Shown here piece after piece: positions 31,561 through 40,587 of a stretch of DNA of 64,000 nucleotides. The notes below the pieces were generated by a model. It was not told the DNA's origin. It did not search any database and was given only the letters and a program-made list of their open reading frames with translations. A program made the translations under genes and the position numbers. The DNA is from Allobosea sp. Tri-44 (GTDB lineage: Bacteria; Pseudomonadota; Alphaproteobacteria; Rhizobiales; Beijerinckiaceae), in NCBI RefSeq assembly GCF_004123845.1, contig NZ_NBDP01000053.1:1-64000 (forward strand), given 5' to 3'. Position 1 is the first letter of the stretch. Each line of letters opens with the position of its first letter.

Positions 31561-32706
31561 TCAGATGACGTATTGCTTCAGCGGCGGGAAGCCGTTGAAG
31601 GCGACGGCCGAGTAGGTCGTCGTATAGGCGCCGGTGCCCTCGATCAGGACCTTGTCCCCGATCTCGAGGCTGAACGGCAGCATGTACGGGGTCTTCTCGT
31701 ACATGACATCGACCGAATCGCAGGTCGGGCCGGCCAGCACGCAGGGAACCGTGGCGTCGCCGTCGCGGATCGTGCGGATCGGGTAGCGGATCGCCTCATC
31801 CATCGTCTCGGCCAGGCCGTTGAACTTGCCGATGTCGAGATAGACCCAGCGAACCTGGTCGTCCTCGCTCTTCTTCGAGATCAGCACGACCTCGGCCTCG
31901 ATCAGGCCGGCTTCGCCGACCATGCCGCGGCCCGGCTCGATGATGGTCTCGGGCAGACGGTTGCCGAAATGCTTCGACAGCGCCTGGAAGATCGCATCGC
32001 CATAGGCCGGGACGCCCGGGATCGGCCGCAGATAGCGCGCCGGGAAGCCGCCGCCGAGGTTGACCATCGACAGCGAAAGACCGCGAGTGGCGCACTCCTT
32101 GAACACGGCCGAGGCCGAGGCCAGGGCCGAATCCCAAGCGTTCACATTCGCCTGCTGCGAGCCGACATGGAACGAGATGCCATAGGCCTGGAGGCCGAGG
32201 CGATGGCCATGCTCGAGCACGTCCGCGGCCATTTCGGGCACGCAGCCGAACTTGCGCGAGAGCGGCCAGTCGGCGCCGGCGCCGTCGCAGAGGATGCGGC
32301 AGAAGATGCGCGCGCCTTCGGCCTTGGTGGCCTGGGCGGCACGGGCGATCTTCTCGACCTCGGCCTGGCAATCGACGGCGAACAGGCGCACGCCGAGCTC
32401 CATGGCGCGGGCGACGTCGCGCTCCTTCTTGATGGTGTTGCCGAAGGAGATGCGGTCCGCCGTGGCGCCGGCCGCGAGCGCGAGCTCGATCTCGACGACC
32501 GAGGCGCAATCGAAGCAAGAGCCGAGCTTGGCCAGGAGGCGCAGCACTTCCGGCGCCGGGTTCGCCTTGACCGCGTAGAAGACGCGCGTGTCCGGCAGCG
32601 CCCGGGAGAAGGCGACATAATTCTCGCGCACGACCTCGAGATCGATCACGACGCAGGGACCATCCTCGCGGCGGTCACGCAGAAATTCACGGATGCGCTC
32701 GGTCAT
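31561..32706 (-). CDS. odc: Group IV ornithine/lysine decarboxylase
   Basis: A 381-residue PLP enzyme with the alanine-racemase-like fold, making putrescine (or cadaverine) from ornithine (or lysine). Lys47 in FYAVKANP binds PLP. HVGSQ, NLGGGFPARYL, EPGRGMVGEAG for phosphate binding and the catalytic Cys in GPTCDSVDV are all present. GAGGAG lies 12 bases upstream of the ATG. The long structured 5' region resembles the speF RNA of alphaproteobacteria, so polyamine-dependent control is likely. With hss it forms the putrescine-to-homospermidine route. Confidence 0.95.
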   Translation of the reverse strand: MTERIREFLRDRREDGPCVVIDLEVVRENYVAFSRALPDTRVFYAVKANPAPEVLRLLAKLGSCFDCASVVEIELALAAGATADRISFGNTIKKERDVARAMELGVRLFAVDCQAEVEKIARAAQATKAEGARIFCRILCDGAGADWPLSRKFGCVPEMAADVLEHGHRLGLQAYGISFHVGSQQANVNAWDSALASASAVFKECATRGLSLSMVNLGGGFPARYLRPIPGVPAYGDAIFQALSKHFGNRLPETIIEPGRGMVGEAGLIEAEVVLISKKSEDDQVRWVYLDIGKFNGLAETMDEAIRYPIRTIRDGDATVPCVLAGPTCDSVDVMYEKTPYMLPFSLEIGDKVLIEGTGAYTTTYSAVAFNGFPPLKQYVI

Positions 32707-33020
32707 GAGACGCTGCTCCTCTTCGGCGCAAGCGGCGCCGATACGACGTGTAGCCGTTCGAGTCGTTCGCGATCCGAGGCGCGTTGGAGACGCCTTAGGA
32801 TTGCGGACGAGACGTCCGGACCCGAAACACCGTCGATTGGGAGGTTAACCCCGCACGCCCGGCAATGAAGGACAAGCCTCTTCGGTGTTGGCCTTTGGAG
32901 GACCAACGAGACCAAAAAAGCCCGCTCCGTCGTTGCTTTAAGCTACGTCCCCCGTGGAGATTCGGGGTTCGCCGGTTTCGCCTCCGGCTGCTGGTCGCTG
33001 TTCGGGAGCGGCCCTCTTGC
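32707..33020 (-). ncRNA. Structured 5' leader of ornithine decarboxylase, speF-like
   Basis: Several clear hairpins can be drawn on the minus strand: GTTGG/CCAAC at 32887-32907, CGGACG/CGTCCG with a three-base loop at 32804-32818, GGCG/CGCC at 32778-32794, and CGGCGC/GCGCCG at 32724-32740, close to the ribosome-binding site. A six-base T-run on the minus strand (32914-32919) follows a G/C-rich stretch. Position and length fit the speF RNA described upstream of alphaproteobacterial decarboxylases. The match is by position and structure, not by a covariance search. The remaining stretch 33021-33405 shows no gene; it holds the mdoG promoter. Confidence 0.55.
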
Positions 33021-33405
33021 GAGAGCCGGGAGCGTGATTTGAGGGGATGTCCATCCCCCTCCATCCGTTTCCCATCCCTGGCGGCTGTCCGGCCTCTTGT
33101 CCGGATGCCCACCGACCAGCACGCGGCCACAGGCACGTGCGAATTGGGTGAGCCCCATATACGGAGGGGTGACCCCGGCTTCAAGTTTTTTCTGACGGCC
33201 GGGACCGGATTTTTTAAAGGACGGGGCGATAGTGGCCGGGTGCTGTTCCAGTGTCCTCTTAACGCTGGCCCATGCGGGCTGCGACTGCGCCCTAGACCGG
33301 CCCCATTTCATCCCCTAAGTCGTTGGCGTAGCGCGCTTCGCGCGACTGGAGGCGAGCGATCGGCCTCCAGCCAAGAGTTGTATTAAGTCGGGGCAAGTTT
33401 CGATC

Positions 33406-34983
33406 ATGACGGTTACCGATCGCCGCCGGGTTCTGGCCGGGCTGAGCGCAGCGCTGTGCGCCACCGCGGCGCCGCAGGCTTTGCTGGCGCAGCAGCCGGA
33501 GCAGGCACCGCCGCAGCCGCGCTTCGGCTTCGAGGATGTCGTGCGCCGCGCCCGCGAGATCGCCGCTGTACCCTATGAGGCGGGCCCCGCGCTGCCGGAG
33601 GCGCTGACGCGGCTCGATTTCGATGCCTGGCGCGAGATCCGCTTCCGGCCGGAGCGGGCTTTGCTCGCCCAGTCGAATTCCGGTTTCCGCATGCAGATGT
33701 TCCACCCTGGTTTCCTGTTCACCCGGCCGGTGACGGTGAACGTGATCCGGGACGGCGTGCCAACGCCGGTGCCCTATGCCGCCAATCTCTTCGACTACGG
33801 GCGGACCAGGTTCGACAAGCCGCTGCCGGTGAATCTCGGCTTCGCGGGTTTCCGTCTGCACTATCCGCTCAATGACCCGCGCGTTTTCGACGAGCTCATC
33901 TCCTTCATCGGGGCGAGCTATTTCCGCGTGCTCGGGCGCGGGCAGCGCTATGGCCTGTCGGCGCGCGGCCTTGCGATCGGAGCGGGGATCCCCGGCGGTG
34001 AGGAATTCCCGATCTTCCGCGAGTTCTGGGTCGAGACGCCGACGGCCGACGCCGAGCGCGTCACAATTTATGCGTTGCTCGATTCGCCTTCGGTCACGGG
34101 CGCCTATCGCTTCCATGTCTATCCGGACGGCGACAGCGTGGTCGATGTCGGCGCGGTACTGTTCCCGCGCAAGCCGATCGACAAGCTGGGTCTGGCGCCT
34201 CTCACCTCGATGTTCTTCACCGGCGAGAACGACCGTCGCTTCTATGACGACTTCCGCACCGAACTGCACGATTCCGACGGCCTGCTGATCCATTCCAGCA
34301 CCGGCGAGTGGATCTGGCGGCCGCTGCGCAATGCTCGCGTCGCGGCCTCCTCCTCCTTCGTCGAGCGAAATGTCCGCGGCTTCGGCCTGATGCAGCGCGA
34401 TCGCGCGTTCGAGCACTATCAGGATCTCGACCTCGCCTATGAACTCAGGCCCTCCTACTGGGTCGAGCCGCAAGGTGATTGGGGAGAAGGTGTGGTCGAG
34501 CTGATCGAGCTGCCGACCACCGACGAGACCAACGACAATATCGTCGCGCTCTGGGCGCCGAAGACGCCGCTCGAGCCCGGCCGCGAATTCCGCTTCGGTT
34601 ACAAGCTGACGGCCATGGTCGATTCCAACGACCTGCACCCCGGCGGGCGGGCGATCAACACCTATCAGGCCAAGCCCAAGGCGCTCGGCTCGGGCGAGCC
34701 CGTGACGGAGAACGCCCGGCGCTTCATCGTCGACTTCGCCGGCGGCGACCTCGGCTACTATCTGAAGCAGCCTGAGAAGGTCGAGATCGTGCCCTCGATC
34801 GCCTATGGCCGGATCAACCGGGCCTTCCTGGTGCCGAACCCGAAGACGGACGGCTTCCGCGCCTTCATCGACATCGTGGTCGAGCCGGGCCAGCTTGCCG
34901 AGATGCGCGCCTTCCTGAAGAGCGGTAGCAAGACCCTGACCGAGACCTGGAGCTATCCCTGGCGGGCGCCCGATGCAGGCTGA
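33406..34983 (+). CDS. mdoG: Periplasmic glucan biosynthesis protein (MdoG/OpgG family)
   Basis: A 525-residue periplasmic protein needed to make osmoregulated periplasmic glucans, where it shapes the beta-glucan backbone. A twin-arginine signal (DRRRVLAGLSAALCATAAP) is followed by the family start FGFEDVVRRAREIAAVPY. Other marks are LARE-like FPIFREFWVE, SMFFTGEND, VHDSDGL-like ELHDSDGLLIHSSTGEWIWR and the DGFRAFIDIV end. It stands alone; no mdoH is seen beside it. Confidence 0.93.
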   Translation: MTVTDRRRVLAGLSAALCATAAPQALLAQQPEQAPPQPRFGFEDVVRRAREIAAVPYEAGPALPEALTRLDFDAWREIRFRPERALLAQSNSGFRMQMFHPGFLFTRPVTVNVIRDGVPTPVPYAANLFDYGRTRFDKPLPVNLGFAGFRLHYPLNDPRVFDELISFIGASYFRVLGRGQRYGLSARGLAIGAGIPGGEEFPIFREFWVETPTADAERVTIYALLDSPSVTGAYRFHVYPDGDSVVDVGAVLFPRKPIDKLGLAPLTSMFFTGENDRRFYDDFRTELHDSDGLLIHSSTGEWIWRPLRNARVAASSSFVERNVRGFGLMQRDRAFEHYQDLDLAYELRPSYWVEPQGDWGEGVVELIELPTTDETNDNIVALWAPKTPLEPGREFRFGYKLTAMVDSNDLHPGGRAINTYQAKPKALGSGEPVTENARRFIVDFAGGDLGYYLKQPEKVEIVPSIAYGRINRAFLVPNPKTDGFRAFIDIVVEPGQLAEMRAFLKSGSKTLTETWSYPWRAPDAG

Positions 34984-35030
34984 GGGAAGCTTCGACGCGC
35001 AGGCTCCATCCAATCCCGCCGATCACGGTG

Positions 35031-35138
35031 CCGTCATTCCGGACAAGCGCCGAAGGCGCGCGGCTCCGGAATCCATCGTAGGACGCCGAGCTTTACGATG
35101 GATTCCGGCGCTCCGCTTCGCTGCGGCCGGAATGACGG
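35031..35138. repeat. Composite palindromic intergenic repeat
   Basis: The ends CCGTCATTCCGG and CCGGAATGACGG are inverted copies; inside lies GGAATCCATCGTA and, 18 bases on, TACGATGGATTCC. It fills the gap after mdoG. This is a mosaic repeat of the type scattered between genes in Bosea, Bradyrhizobium and Methylobacterium. Confidence 0.85.
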
Positions 35139-35160
35139 GTCGAGGTGAACGAAAACGCGT

Positions 35161-35589
35161 TCAGAATTTCGGCGCGGTAACCGTGCGCGCGGCCTTGCGC
35201 CGCTTCTCGGGAGCGGCCGCGACGACTTCGATCTCGACCTTGAACTCCGGCAGGGTGAAGCCGGAGACGATCATCAGGGTCGAGGCCGGCGGCGGCGAGC
35301 CGACATGGGCATCGCGCGACTCCATATAGCCCTTCATATGAGTGCGGTCGGTGACGTAGGCGTTGACCCGGACGATGTCCTTCAGCGTCATCCCCGCTTC
35401 GCCCAGGATCGCGGCGATGTTGGCGAAGCAGAGATCGGCCTGCTCCCTGACGCTTTCGGGGATCGTGCCGTCGGCCGCGATGCCGAGCTGGCCTGAGCAG
35501 AAGACCAGCCGCTGGCCGGATGGAAGCTCGGCGCCATGGCTGTAGCGGGCAAACGGGGCGCGGATCGTAGCGGGATTGAGCGGCTTCAT
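35161..35589 (-). CDS. RidA family protein (YjgF/YER057c/UK114)
   Basis: A 142-residue protein of the reactive-imine deaminase family. LPSGQRLVFCSGQLGIAADG, ANIAAILGEAGMTLKDIVRV and the TLMIVSGFTLPEFKVEIEVV end are typical; the Arg that anchors the substrate carboxylate in RidA (usually R105) is not in its usual place, so imine deaminase activity is uncertain. The start at 35589 begins MKPLNPATIRAPFARYSHG. The C-terminal tail is basic and longer than normal. Confidence 0.88.
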   Translation of the reverse strand: MKPLNPATIRAPFARYSHGAELPSGQRLVFCSGQLGIAADGTIPESVREQADLCFANIAAILGEAGMTLKDIVRVNAYVTDRTHMKGYMESRDAHVGSPPPASTLMIVSGFTLPEFKVEIEVVAAAPEKRRKAARTVTAPKF

Positions 35590-35748
35590 CGGTCGGTCCG
35601 GATGGCGGGGGGCATCGTTCTGCCATGCTAGGCGCATGCTGCAAAACCATGTTGAGACTTGACCGGCGCCCTTTTTGCAGCCTTGAACGCGCTCATGTCA
35701 CGTTCAGGCGTCAGGTTTCACAGTGCTCCGGATGGCCGGGCTATCGAA

Positions 35749-36480
35749 ATGACGGGGATGAGCTTGAGGACTTCTGCGCTGCTGCGGGCTGCGAGCCTGC
35801 TGCCTCTCCTGCTGCTGACCGCTTGTGCCGGCTCGCAACGCTTCGGCGGATACGGCTCGGGTTCGGGCCAGGCCGTCGCCCGCGCGCCGGTCTATGGCGA
35901 GCCCATTCAATCGGCACCGCCGGTCCAGTCGGCCCCGATCACGTCCGAACCGCTGCCGCCGCCGGGGGGATATCCGAGCGCGCCGCCGCCACAAGCGGGC
36001 GGCTATCCGCCTGGTGGTCCTGCGCCGGGCATGCCGCCGCAGAACGACCCGTTCTTCGATCCGCAGGCGGCGCCGCCGCCGCAACAGCCGCCCGTGCAGC
36101 AGCGCCCGGTCGAGCCGGCGCCGCCGAGCAATCAGGTCGCCAATGCCAATCCTGGCGTGACGCCGGGCGGCGGCTCAACACGCGGCGGCGCGGTCTCGTC
36201 GCGCGATGGCGTCATCGGCAGCTGGACGGCGCAGGAGGCGACCGGCGGCGCCTGCCGGGTGCAGCTCTCGAGCTCGCCCTCGCTCGACCTCTACCGCGCC
36301 AATGCCACGGGCTGCAGCAATCGCGACCTGCAGCAGGTCAATGCCTGGGATTATCGCGACGGCGAGGTCTATCTCTACCAGCGCGGCGGCGCGGTGGTGG
36401 CCCGCCTGCGCGTCGGCAGCGGCGGCGCCATGAACGGTGCGATCACGAAATCGGGCGCCGGGCTCTCGCTCAACCGCTGA
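35749..36480 (+). CDS. Lipoprotein with C-terminal Omp19/AprI inhibitor domain
   Basis: About 243 residues. The signal LLRAASLLPLLLLTACAGS has a clear lipobox LTAC. A long Pro/Gly-rich stretch (about 30-140, with repeated PPPQ and GGYP units) leads to a beta-barrel end: VIGSWTAQEATGGACRVQLS, NATGCSNRDLQQVNAWDYRD and RLRVGSGGAMNGAITKSG. This is the metalloprotease inhibitor Inh/Omp19 fold seen in Brucella Omp19. It is probably anchored in the outer membrane. An ATG three codons later is an equal start choice. Confidence 0.85.
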   Translation: MTGMSLRTSALLRAASLLPLLLLTACAGSQRFGGYGSGSGQAVARAPVYGEPIQSAPPVQSAPITSEPLPPPGGYPSAPPPQAGGYPPGGPAPGMPPQNDPFFDPQAAPPPQQPPVQQRPVEPAPPSNQVANANPGVTPGGGSTRGGAVSSRDGVIGSWTAQEATGGACRVQLSSSPSLDLYRANATGCSNRDLQQVNAWDYRDGEVYLYQRGGAVVARLRVGSGGAMNGAITKSGAGLSLNR

Positions 36481-36501
36481 ACGCGGCGCCCGATTTCGGT
36501 G

Positions 36502-37119
36502 TCAGTGCCGCGAGGCCGGTCGCCCGAACAGGGCCGAGGGCCAGAATTTGCGCTGCAGCGAGAGCGACAGGGTCGCGAAGCTGCGGGCGTTGTCCATCGC
36601 CTCGTCGAGCAGGGTGAAGGGCGTCGCCGCGCCGGTGGCGATCCGGCCCTCGACGTCGTTGTAGCCGCCGACCATCTCGGCCTCGAACTTGCGGGCGAGG
36701 TTTCGCATCGCGGCGTTCTCGGGCAGGCAGGTCATGTAGAGCGTGCGGATGTTGCGGTTGCGCGATGCGGTGATCAGGCGGCCGAACAGCGCCTCGCCGA
36801 TGCCGCGCCGGCGCCAGTCACGCTCGACGCTGAAGGCGGCCTCGCCGGTCTGGATGACGATCTCCTCGAGTCCGCGCAATTCGGCGGCGCCGCGGACTTC
36901 GCCGGCTTCGACATAGGCGTAGACGAGTCCGCCGACGCCGAAGGTGGTCTCGGCGTAGCTCTTGAGAAAATCATCTGTGACCGCCGTCCCGAAGCGCTCG
37001 CGCCGCGTCGCGGCATCGAGGCGAAGGAGATGGGCGGTGAAGAGATCGCGCTCGGCAGGCCAGAGACGCCTGACCTCGCCATGTCTGGCCTTGGCGCCAG
37101 CTTTGATCGAACGATTCAA
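36502..37119 (-). CDS. GNAT family N-acetyltransferase
   Basis: A protein of about 205 residues with LRLDAATRRERFGTAV at the front, GAAELRGLEEIVIQTGEAAF in the beta-core and SVERDWRRRGIGEALFGRLI as the acetyl-CoA loop. I chose a TTG at 37119, six bases after CAGGAG; another TTG lies 12 codons upstream, and no ATG fits. This form is common in Hyphomicrobiales; the substrate is unknown. Confidence 0.85.
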   Translation of the reverse strand: MNRSIKAGAKARHGEVRRLWPAERDLFTAHLLRLDAATRRERFGTAVTDDFLKSYAETTFGVGGLVYAYVEAGEVRGAAELRGLEEIVIQTGEAAFSVERDWRRRGIGEALFGRLITASRNRNIRTLYMTCLPENAAMRNLARKFEAEMVGGYNDVEGRIATGAATPFTLLDEAMDNARSFATLSLSLQRKFWPSALFGRPASRH

Positions 37120-37280
37120 TTGCAACTCCTGTGAAAGCGCGGTTGCGCTGCCCAAAGGAGGCGAATCTTCCCTAACTCGGAGAGCAAGATGAGCCTCCGA
37201 TCAGGGAATACAAGAGGCGCGATTGCGGCAATTTACGGCTAAATGCCTGTAAAAATGGCGAAAATGGTCAAGACTGTGCG

Positions 37281-37877
37281 CTAACGCCACATCGTGGCGA
37301 TTGATGCGGCCAGCGCCAGCGCGAGCGCGACATTGAGCAGGCGCCACTGCCAGTCGTGCCGCAGCAGCCGCGCCAGAAGCAGGCCGGCGACGCACCAGAG
37401 CATCAACGACAAAAGCGCAAGGATGCCGAAGACGGTTCCGAGCAGGGCGGCAAGTTCGGCTGCGCTGTGGGCGAGCCCGGCGAAGGATGCGGCGGCACCG
37501 AGCGTCATCGCCCAGCCCTTCGGGTTCTGCAGCTGGATCCAGAGGGCGCCGACAAAGCTCGTCGGCTTTGCGATGCTGCGATCCAGATGCGGCGGGCCGC
37601 TGCGGGCGATCTTGACGGCAAGCCAGAGCAGATAGGCCGAGCCGGCGAGCTTCATCGCGAATTCGAGGGAGGGCAGCGCCAGCAGCAGGCCGGCGAGCCC
37701 TGCGGCCGCGGCCACCGCCATCGCGGCCAGCCCGATGGCGACGCCGATCATGAAGGGCAGGGAGCGGCGGAAGCCGAAATGCGCGCCGGAGGCGGTGGCG
37801 AGCGTTGTGGTGGCGCCCGGCGTCACCGTCGAGACGGCGGCGAAGGCGATGAGCGGCAGGATCGATTCCAGCGACAT
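37281..37877 (-). CDS. LysE family amino-acid exporter
   Basis: A 198-residue inner-membrane protein with six spans. Family marks are the N-terminal TPGATTTLATASGAHFGFRR and FVGALWIQLQNPKGWAMTLG. A GGAG site precedes the ATG. It is divergent from the LysR gene at 37965 with 87 bases between, the classic lysE/lysG-like layout in which the regulator senses the exported amino acid. The substrate is unknown. Confidence 0.93.
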   Translation of the reverse strand: MSLESILPLIAFAAVSTVTPGATTTLATASGAHFGFRRSLPFMIGVAIGLAAMAVAAAAGLAGLLLALPSLEFAMKLAGSAYLLWLAVKIARSGPPHLDRSIAKPTSFVGALWIQLQNPKGWAMTLGAAASFAGLAHSAAELAALLGTVFGILALLSLMLWCVAGLLLARLLRHDWQWRLLNVALALALAASIATMWR

Positions 37878-37964
37878 GGGTGGCTCCAGGCGGAGCCACG
37901 GGATTAAGTTCGCCTAGAGAATGATCAAAACGAATGTTGAAGCGGTTCAGCATTACGGTTCATA

Positions 37965-38837
37965 ATGCTGGAGATGCGTAATCTCGACCTCGAACTGATC
38001 CGGGCCTTCGTCGCAGCCGCCGACCATGGCAGTATGACCGTGGCCGGCAATGCGCTGCATCTGACGCAGAGCGCCGTCAGCCAGCAGATCATGCGGCTTG
38101 AGCGGCGCCTCGGGCAGGTCCTATTTTTGCGCGAGCGGCGCGGGTTGAAGCTGACCGCGGCGGGCGAGCGGCTGCTCGCCAAGGCGCGTCGGCTCATCGG
38201 TCTCAACGACGAGATCTGGGCAGAGATGACCACCAGTTTCGGCGGTACGGTGCGGCTCGGCGTGCCCTATGACCTCGTCGGCGCAAGTCTGGCGCCGATC
38301 CTGAAGGGTTTTGCAGAAGCGAGCCCGTTGGTCGAGATCTCGCTGGTCTGCGCCTCCTCGCCGCAATTGCTGGAAGCGCTCGGCAAGGGCGAGGTGGATC
38401 TTGCCCTGGTCGAGGAGCCGCTCGCAGCAGCGGGCGGCGAGTGCCTCGGCATCGAGCGGCTGGTCTGGGTCGGCGCCCGGGCCGGCACCGCCCATCTGAA
38501 GCAACCCTTGCCGCTCTCGCTGGTCGCCGATAGCTGCGCTTTCCGGCCGGCGGTGACCGAAGCGCTGGATGCGCAAGGGCGCGGCTGGCGCAGTGTGTTC
38601 GAGAACGGCAATATCGACGCGACCACCGCGACCGTCCGGACCGACCTTGCCGTCACCGCCTGGCTCGCCTGCACGGTTCCGCCCGATCTCGACATTCTCG
38701 GGTCGGCAGAAGGATTGCCCGACCTGCCGCCCTTCGCGATCACACTACATCTGTCGCGCTCGCAGCCCTCGGAAGCAGCGCGCGAGCTCGCCCGCCATCT
38801 GCGGACCGGCTGGTTGCGTCCGCGGCAGGCCGCATAG
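37965..38837 (+). CDS. LysR family regulator, divergent from lysE-type gene
   Basis: A 290-residue regulator. The N-terminal winged helix is NLDLELIRAFVAAADHGSMT and LTQSAVSQQIMRLERRLG; the effector domain follows with RLGVPYDLVGASLAPILKGF. The divergent LysE-type exporter is the likely target. Confidence 0.93.
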   Translation: MLEMRNLDLELIRAFVAAADHGSMTVAGNALHLTQSAVSQQIMRLERRLGQVLFLRERRGLKLTAAGERLLAKARRLIGLNDEIWAEMTTSFGGTVRLGVPYDLVGASLAPILKGFAEASPLVEISLVCASSPQLLEALGKGEVDLALVEEPLAAAGGECLGIERLVWVGARAGTAHLKQPLPLSLVADSCAFRPAVTEALDAQGRGWRSVFENGNIDATTATVRTDLAVTAWLACTVPPDLDILGSAEGLPDLPPFAITLHLSRSQPSEAARELARHLRTGWLRPRQAA

Positions 38838-38917
38838 CTTGCTGGCCTCGGCGAGGGTTGCAGGCCGGCCCGCCCTGCCGTAACCCCAAGGACGACGTCC
38901 TTTCCTGCCTCAAGGCC

Positions 38918-40096
38918 ATGTCCGCCACGCTCCCCGAACGTTATGACGCCCTGGTCGCCTCAGGTGCGATCGAGCGCGATCCGGCGCAGATCGCCGTCAT
39001 CAGGCGGCTGCAGGCGCTGTCGCAAACGCTCGCCAGCCGCAAGCTGGCGAAGAAGAGCAGCGCGCTTGGCTGGCTCTTCGGCCGCAAGCAACCGGATGCG
39101 GATACGGTCAAGGGCCTCTACATCTGGGGCTCGGTCGGCCGCGGCAAGACCATGCTGATGGACCTGTTCTACGAGACGGTCCCGGTTACGGCGCGGCGGC
39201 GGGTGCATTTCCATGCCTTCATGGCCGATGTGCACGAACGCATCCACGCCTATCGCCAGGCGCTCAAGGCCGGGACGGTCAAGGAGCCGGATCCGATCGG
39301 CCCGGTGGCGGCCGAGCTGGCGGAAGAGGCGAGCCTGCTCTGCTTCGACGAGTTCACCGTCACCGACATCGCCGACGCGATGATCCTCGGGCGGCTGTTC
39401 ACGAAGCTGTTCGCCGACGGCGTCATTGTGGTCGCGACCTCCAACGTCGAGCCGTCACGGCTTTATGAAGGGGGCCTCAACCGCGCGCTCTTCCTGCCTT
39501 TCATCGACCTGCTCGCCAGCAAGGTCGACGTCATCAAGCTGGAGGCCCGCACCGATTTCCGGCTGGAGAAGCTCGGCGGCGCGCCGACCTATCACGTTCC
39601 CGCCGACGACAAGGCCAGGGCTGCGCTCGACAAGGCCTTCAGCCAGCTCTCCGGCGTGGCGCAGGGCGCGCCGACCACGATCTCGATCAAGGGCCATGAG
39701 TTGAAGCTGCCGCAGGCGGCCGGCGCGGTCGCACGGGCGAGCTTTTCCGATCTCTGCGCGCAGGCCTATGGCGCTTCGGATTATCTTGCGCTCGCCCAGC
39801 GCTTCCATACGCTGATCCTTGACGGGATCCCGATCATGGACATCGAACGGCGCAACGAGGCCAAGCGCTTCATCATCCTGATCGACACGCTCTATGAGAG
39901 CCATGTGAAGCTCGTCGCCTCGGCGGCGGCTGAGCCGACAGGCCTTTACGTCGCGCAGGCCGGCCGCGAAGCCTTCGAGTTCGACCGGACGGTGTCGCGC
40001 CTGATCGAGATGCGCTCGGAGGAATATCTCGCCTTGCCGCATGGGCGGGCCGATTCGGCTGCGAGCGGCGATACGACCGGCTTGGTCGATACGTGA
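38918..40096 (+). CDS. zapE: Cell division protein ZapE (AFG1-like ATPase)
   Basis: A 392-residue AAA-like ATPase. Walker A is GSVGRGKT at 71-78 and Walker B LLCFDEFTVTD; the sensor region ATSNVEPSRLYEGGLNR follows. ZapE associates with the Z ring in E. coli and its relatives act in mitochondrial protein quality control. The start is at 38918, MSATLPERYDALV. In alphaproteobacteria zapE usually lies near mdh and sucCD, as it does here. Confidence 0.93.
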   Translation: MSATLPERYDALVASGAIERDPAQIAVIRRLQALSQTLASRKLAKKSSALGWLFGRKQPDADTVKGLYIWGSVGRGKTMLMDLFYETVPVTARRRVHFHAFMADVHERIHAYRQALKAGTVKEPDPIGPVAAELAEEASLLCFDEFTVTDIADAMILGRLFTKLFADGVIVVATSNVEPSRLYEGGLNRALFLPFIDLLASKVDVIKLEARTDFRLEKLGGAPTYHVPADDKARAALDKAFSQLSGVAQGAPTTISIKGHELKLPQAAGAVARASFSDLCAQAYGASDYLALAQRFHTLILDGIPIMDIERRNEAKRFIILIDTLYESHVKLVASAAAEPTGLYVAQAGREAFEFDRTVSRLIEMRSEEYLALPHGRADSAASGDTTGLVDT

Positions 40097-40587
40097 CGGC
40101 GCATCCCATGTCTCATGGCGCGGTCGAGATCAGGCAGGCGACGCCCGCGGACGTGGAGGAGATCAGTGCGATCGTGCTGCGTTGCCTGCGCGAGACCAAC
40201 GCGCAGTACTATGCCGCCAGTATCATGGCCTCTGTCATCGAGAATTTCTCTCCGGAGAAAATCGCGGCGAGGCTAGTTGATCGGATCGTTCTGGTGGCGA
40301 CTGTCGAGAGTGGAATCATCGGGACGGCGAGCTTGCATGGCAGCTGGGTGCGAAGCGTTTTCGTACGGCCCGACGGGCAAGGGCTGGGCATTGGCGCCCG
40401 GCTCATGCAGGCCATCGAAGAATGTGCCGACGCACAGGGCACCAGGCAGATTTCGGTGCCATCATCGATCAATGCCGAAGGGTTTTATCGCCGGCTGGGG
40501 TTCGTGCATCTGCGCGATGAGCTTCAAGGGCAGGAGCGGGTCATCGTGATGGTGAAGTTGCTCACTCCTTCGACCGAGCAAGGCTGA
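40093..40587 (+). CDS. GNAT family N-acetyltransferase
   Basis: A 164-residue enzyme with ASLHGSWVRSVFVRPDGQGL and GIGARLMQAIEECADAQGT for acetyl-CoA binding and GFYRRLGF near the end. The GTG overlaps the zapE stop (GTGA); an ATG five codons later is also possible. It sits between zapE and a TetR gene, all on one strand. The substrate is unknown. Confidence 0.88.
   Translation: MTAHPMSHGAVEIRQATPADVEEISAIVLRCLRETNAQYYAASIMASVIENFSPEKIAARLVDRIVLVATVESGIIGTASLHGSWVRSVFVRPDGQGLGIGARLMQAIEECADAQGTRQISVPSSINAEGFYRRLGFVHLRDELQGQERVIVMVKLLTPSTEQG

Noticed and set aside
33292..35013. A 573-codon minus-strand frame
   Set aside because: Antisense to mdoG, which has clear family motifs and a Tat signal.
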